From contig JAEENF010000070.1 in the NCBI GenBank assembly GCA_016283605.1, positions 1 to 18,804 of the forward strand: a stretch of DNA of 18,804 bases, read 5' to 3'. Below the pieces are notes generated by a model that worked only from the letters and a program-made list of their open reading frames with translations, had not been told where the DNA came from and did no database searches. Below, piece by piece: positions 16,227-18,804 of this stretch. The translations under genes and the position numbers were made by a program. Each line of letters begins with the position of its first letter. The stretch's first letter is position 1. Origin of the DNA: Prevotella sp. (lineage in GTDB: Bacteria > Bacteroidota > Bacteroidia > Bacteroidales > Bacteroidaceae).

Positions 16227-16239
16227 AAATGTTACATTT
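16227..16239. promoter_or_regulatory. Candidate operator palindrome, middle copy
   Basis: AAATGTTACATTT is a perfect 13-bp palindrome around a central T. Its core (16230-16236) begins 21 bp, two helical turns, before the core of the next copy, which would place two bound proteins on the same face of the DNA. Confidence 0.5.
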
Positions 16240-16247
16240 GGCAAAAT

Positions 16248-16260
16248 ATATGTTACAAAT
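16248..16260. promoter_or_regulatory. Candidate operator palindrome next to susC promoter
   Basis: ATATGTTACAAAT with core TGTTACA at 16251-16257. Exactly 30 bp separate the core from the susC -7 box, the same gap as at the GH3 promoter. This position, around -45, suits an activator contacting RNA polymerase. Confidence 0.5.
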
Positions 16261-16287
16261 GTTAAAGCCCTTTATTTATTAATGTAG

Positions 16288-16295
16288 TACCTTTG
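16288..16295 (+). promoter_or_regulatory. Promoter -7 box of susC
   Basis: TACCTTTG followed by CA matches TAnnTTTG. It ends 94 bp before the susC ATG, so the AT-rich leader is about 89 nt. The leader shows no Shine-Dalgarno sequence; the ATG is preceded by AATTAATTTAAGT. Confidence 0.72.
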
Positions 16296-16389
16296 CACGC
16301 GAAACAGAATATCGACTGAAAGGATAGGCACTATCAAAAGATTTGTAAACCTAAATATACATTTTTTTATCTAACTAATTAATTTAAGT

Positions 16390-18804
16390 ATGTGGAATTT
16401 TAAATCACTACAAAAGCCTTTAGTGTTTCTGTTCCTGCTCTGTTTGTTCCCCATGGGAGCGCTGGCTCAGGGCCTGGTAAGTGGAACAGTGAATGATGAA
16501 GCTGGTGAGCCGATCATCGGTGCCACTGTGAAAGTACAGGGAACCAATGACGGTACAGTTACCGACTTCAATGGTAATTTTAGTGTTCCGGCTGCTTCTG
16601 ATGCAACCTTGAACATTACGTATGTGGGCTATGTGGCTCAGAGCATCAAGGTGAATGGCCGCAGCAACATCACGGTCGTCATGAAGGAAGACGCCCAGAT
16701 GCTGGACAATGTCGTGGTTATCGGTTACGGTACCATGAAGAAGAGTGACATCACCGGTTCTGTTGTTTCTGTAAACACAGACGAAATGATGAAGCGTTCT
16801 CCAGTGAACATCTCACAAGGTCTGCAGGGTGCAGCTCCTGGTGTGATCGTTACCATGCAGGACGGTTCTCCTGATTCCAGGGCACAGGTTCGTATCCGTG
16901 GTGTCGCTACCATTAATGGTAATGCTAATCCTCTCTATGTCGTTGACGGTGTGATGGTTGGTACCAACGCTGACTTCGTGAACCCCAGCGATATTGAGAC
17001 CATCGACGTGCTGAAGGATGCTTCTGCAACGGCCATCTATGGTTCTGCAGGTGCAAACGGTGTGATCATGATTACCACCAAGCACGGTACTAAGGGTCAT
17101 TCTAATATTAATATTACAGCCGACTTCGGTATTCAGACACTGGGTTCTAAACTCGATGTCTGCAGCGGTGACCAGTATGCAGCCAACCTGCGTCAGGCCC
17201 GTATCAACGATGGTCAGGTTGATGCCAAGACAGGTAAGGCTCTGATGTGGAACCCTGTTTGGACTGAGGAATATGACGGCAAGCGTAAGTATATTGACTG
17301 GCAGGATCAGATGACCCGTGCCGCTTGGCGCCAGAACTACAGCGTTTCTACCTCTGGTGGTACCGATAAGACACAGTACAATGCATCTGTAGGCTTTCTG
17401 CGCAATCAGGGTGTCGTTGTCAATACTCAATACCAGCGTCTGACTGCACGTGCTAACGTGAAGACTGACGTGAACAAATTCCTCTCTTTCGGTGCTGACG
17501 TATCTTGGACACATACTGATAGCCACGGTTCAAACGTTTCTGTAGGTAACTTCGGTAACCTGTCTTCTCTGCGTGACTATGCTTTCGCATGTCCTTCTAT
17601 GGACTTCGTCACCAGCAACACCGTTACATACGCTGGCGTACCCGCAGGTACCTATGTTTCTCCTAACGTGGTCAACCCCGACGGAACCTATGGTGACGTG
17701 ACTGGTGGTAAGAACTTCAACGATGGTTTCTGGGGAACTACCCTTGGTAACATGTATGCCAAGCAGATGGAGCTGAACGGCCGCAACCGCAGCAACCGTA
17801 CGCTTGCTACTGGTTACATGACCATCACGCCGTTGAAGGGCCTCTCTTGGAAGACCTTGGTTTCTTATGACTACAATGCCAGCTCCAGTCAGAACTTCTA
17901 TGGTGGCATCAAGCGTTATAACGAAGTTAATGGTACATGGATTGATGTTACCCAGGGAAATGGCGATGCCTATATTAACCCCTCTGAGAACAATGACTAT
18001 CGTTTTGATATCGGCAATAGCGACAACCAGACTCTGGATATCCAGAACACGCTGACTTATAACTGGAGCAATGACATCCACGACTTGACCATCATGTTGG
18101 GTAATGAAGTCACTCGTTGGTATGGTCAGTATTCGAACGGTTCATCTGTAGGTTACGAGTCTAAGGACAACCGTGACCTGAGCCTCACCAATCAGCCTTC
18201 TAAGCGTAATGCAGGCGGTGGTCTGAACCTCGAGAGCCGTGGTATCTCTTACTTCGGTCGTGTTTCTTACGGCCTGCTGGATCGCTACCTCGTGACTGCT
18301 ACCATACGTCGCGATGGTTCTTCAAACTTCGGTTCTGGTAACCGCTGGGGTACCTTCCCATCAGTTGCTGCCGGTTGGCGTATCTCTGAGGAGCCTTTCC
18401 TGAAGAAAGTTGAATGGCTTGACAACTTGAAATTCCGCTTCGGTTGGGGTCAGACAGGTAACTCAGGTGGTGCTACAGACTATAATGTAGTAGGTCTGAA
18501 CCCCGATGGTCGTTATGTATACTACAATGCTTCGTCTCCTATCGGTATGGGTACGGGTACGCCTAACGTTTCTATCGGTTACTACTCCATTCTGAAGGAT
18601 CCCAACCTGAAGTGGGAGACCAACGAGCAGATGAACTTCGGTATCGATGCCGCCTTCTTCGGCAGCCAGCTCGTCATCGGACTTGACTACTTCATCCGTA
18701 CATCTAAGGATCTGCTGATCGAGCGTAACATTCGTCCTTCATCAGGTTTTGCTACCATCTACACCAACTACGGTGAGATTGAGAACAAGGGTATTGAGTT
18801 CATG
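16390..18804 (+). CDS. SusC/RagA-family TonB-dependent outer-membrane transporter (3' truncated by window)
   Basis: 805 codons are open from ATG 16390 to the window edge without a stop; full-length members run to about 1000 aa. A signal peptide ends at LAQ (residue 27). Residues about 28-98 form the carboxypeptidase-regulatory-like beta domain (VSGTVNDEAGEPIIGATV). DNVVVIGYGTMKKSDITGSV at 106-125 marks the TonB box region and plug start. The plug contains QGLQGAAPGV, RIRGVATINGNANPLYVVDG and ATAIYGSAGANGVIMITTK. Beta-barrel strands follow, including YFGRVSYGLLDRYLVTATIRRDGSSNFG and LKFRFGWGQTGNSG. It imports oligosaccharides through the outer membrane with a SusD lipoprotein, whose gene should lie immediately downstream. 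It is preceded by the only large regulatory region in the window, so it is probably the main inducible PUL transcript. Family assignment is certain; substrate cannot be read. Confidence 0.96.
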   Translation, partial: MWNFKSLQKPLVFLFLLCLFPMGALAQGLVSGTVNDEAGEPIIGATVKVQGTNDGTVTDFNGNFSVPAASDATLNITYVGYVAQSIKVNGRSNITVVMKEDAQMLDNVVVIGYGTMKKSDITGSVVSVNTDEMMKRSPVNISQGLQGAAPGVIVTMQDGSPDSRAQVRIRGVATINGNANPLYVVDGVMVGTNADFVNPSDIETIDVLKDASATAIYGSAGANGVIMITTKHGTKGHSNINITADFGIQTLGSKLDVCSGDQYAANLRQARINDGQVDAKTGKALMWNPVWTEEYDGKRKYIDWQDQMTRAAWRQNYSVSTSGGTDKTQYNASVGFLRNQGVVVNTQYQRLTARANVKTDVNKFLSFGADVSWTHTDSHGSNVSVGNFGNLSSLRDYAFACPSMDFVTSNTVTYAGVPAGTYVSPNVVNPDGTYGDVTGGKNFNDGFWGTTLGNMYAKQMELNGRNRSNRTLATGYMTITPLKGLSWKTLVSYDYNASSSQNFYGGIKRYNEVNGTWIDVTQGNGDAYINPSENNDYRFDIGNSDNQTLDIQNTLTYNWSNDIHDLTIMLGNEVTRWYGQYSNGSSVGYESKDNRDLSLTNQPSKRNAGGGLNLESRGISYFGRVSYGLLDRYLVTATIRRDGSSNFGSGNRWGTFPSVAAGWRISEEPFLKKVEWLDNLKFRFGWGQTGNSGGATDYNVVGLNPDGRYVYYNASSPIGMGTGTPNVSIGYYSILKDPNLKWETNEQMNFGIDAAFFGSQLVIGLDYFIRTSKDLLIERNIRPSSGFATIYTNYGEIENKGIEFM

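Larger units (their letters stand above)
15979..16389. other. 411-bp AT-rich regulatory region between GH43 operon and susC
   Basis: No open frame of useful size is seen on either strand. It holds divergent -7 boxes near each end, three TGTWACA palindromes, a TGTAAC/GTTACA pair (16212-16217 and 16231-16236) and a 7-bp inverted repeat GTTATTC/GAATAAC (16134-16140 and 16154-16160). The region between about 16110 and 16210 is otherwise featureless. No small RNA or riboswitch fold is recognisable by eye. Confidence 0.7.

Noticed and set aside
16813..18081. Minus-strand open frames opposite susC (16813-17526 and 17530-18081)
   Set aside because: Antisense shadows of conserved SusC coding sequence with no domain, signal or promoter.
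1..18804. Insertion sequences, CRISPR arrays, tRNA or rRNA genes
   Set aside because: No transposase frame, terminal repeat pair, regularly spaced repeat array or RNA gene signature was seen on either strand.

Overview
The window looks like part of a polysaccharide utilization locus (PUL) from a Bacteroidota gut or rumen bacterium, most likely Prevotellaceae (Prevotella, Xylanibacter or Segatella). The grounds are a SusC/RagA-type TonB-dependent transporter, a dense run of secreted glycoside hydrolases whose signal peptides end in A-Q, promoters of the Bacteroidota TAnnTTTG type, and AT-rich start regions without Shine-Dalgarno sequences. Genus is an inference; no rRNA or marker gene is present.

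Layout: (a) 1-1845, 3' part of a GH31 alpha-xylosidase-like gene (+), cut by the window edge. (b) 1842-4940, a two-gene minus-strand operon: GH9 endoglucanase first, then a Tat-exported iron-sulfur aldo/keto reductase whose stop codon overlaps the GH31 stop. (c) 4941-5079, a divergent promoter region. (d) 5080-12336, plus-strand genes for GH95, GH3 (PA14-containing, beta-xylosidase-like) and GH97 (retaining type). GH3-GH97 have their own promoter and a roughly 145-nt structured leader. (e) A perfect 22-bp hairpin terminator at 12345-12392 shared by two convergent units. (f) 12388-15978, a minus-strand operon of two GH43 enzymes. (g) 15979-16389, a 411-bp AT-rich regulatory region. (h) 16390 to the end, the 5' 805 codons of susC; a susD and perhaps a surface endo-enzyme would be expected beyond the edge.

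How the genes work together: the enzymes are almost all exo-acting and carry ordinary signal peptide I leaders without a lipobox cysteine, which suggests periplasmic trimming of oligosaccharides imported by SusC. Two substrates fit. Xyloglucan is suggested by the alpha-xylosidase, GH9, GH95 and GH43 set. A heavily decorated glucuronoarabinoxylan is suggested by the xylosidase-like GH3, two GH43s, the GH31, a GH97 with retaining alpha-galactosidase machinery, and a GH95 with Thr where fucosidases carry His. I cannot decide between them from sequence alone.

The most unusual signal is regulatory. A palindrome with core TGTWACA lies exactly 30 bp upstream of the -7 box of both the GH3 and the susC promoters, and two more copies lie in the susC upstream region. 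All five recognised promoters share the longer -7 form TAnnTTTGCA.
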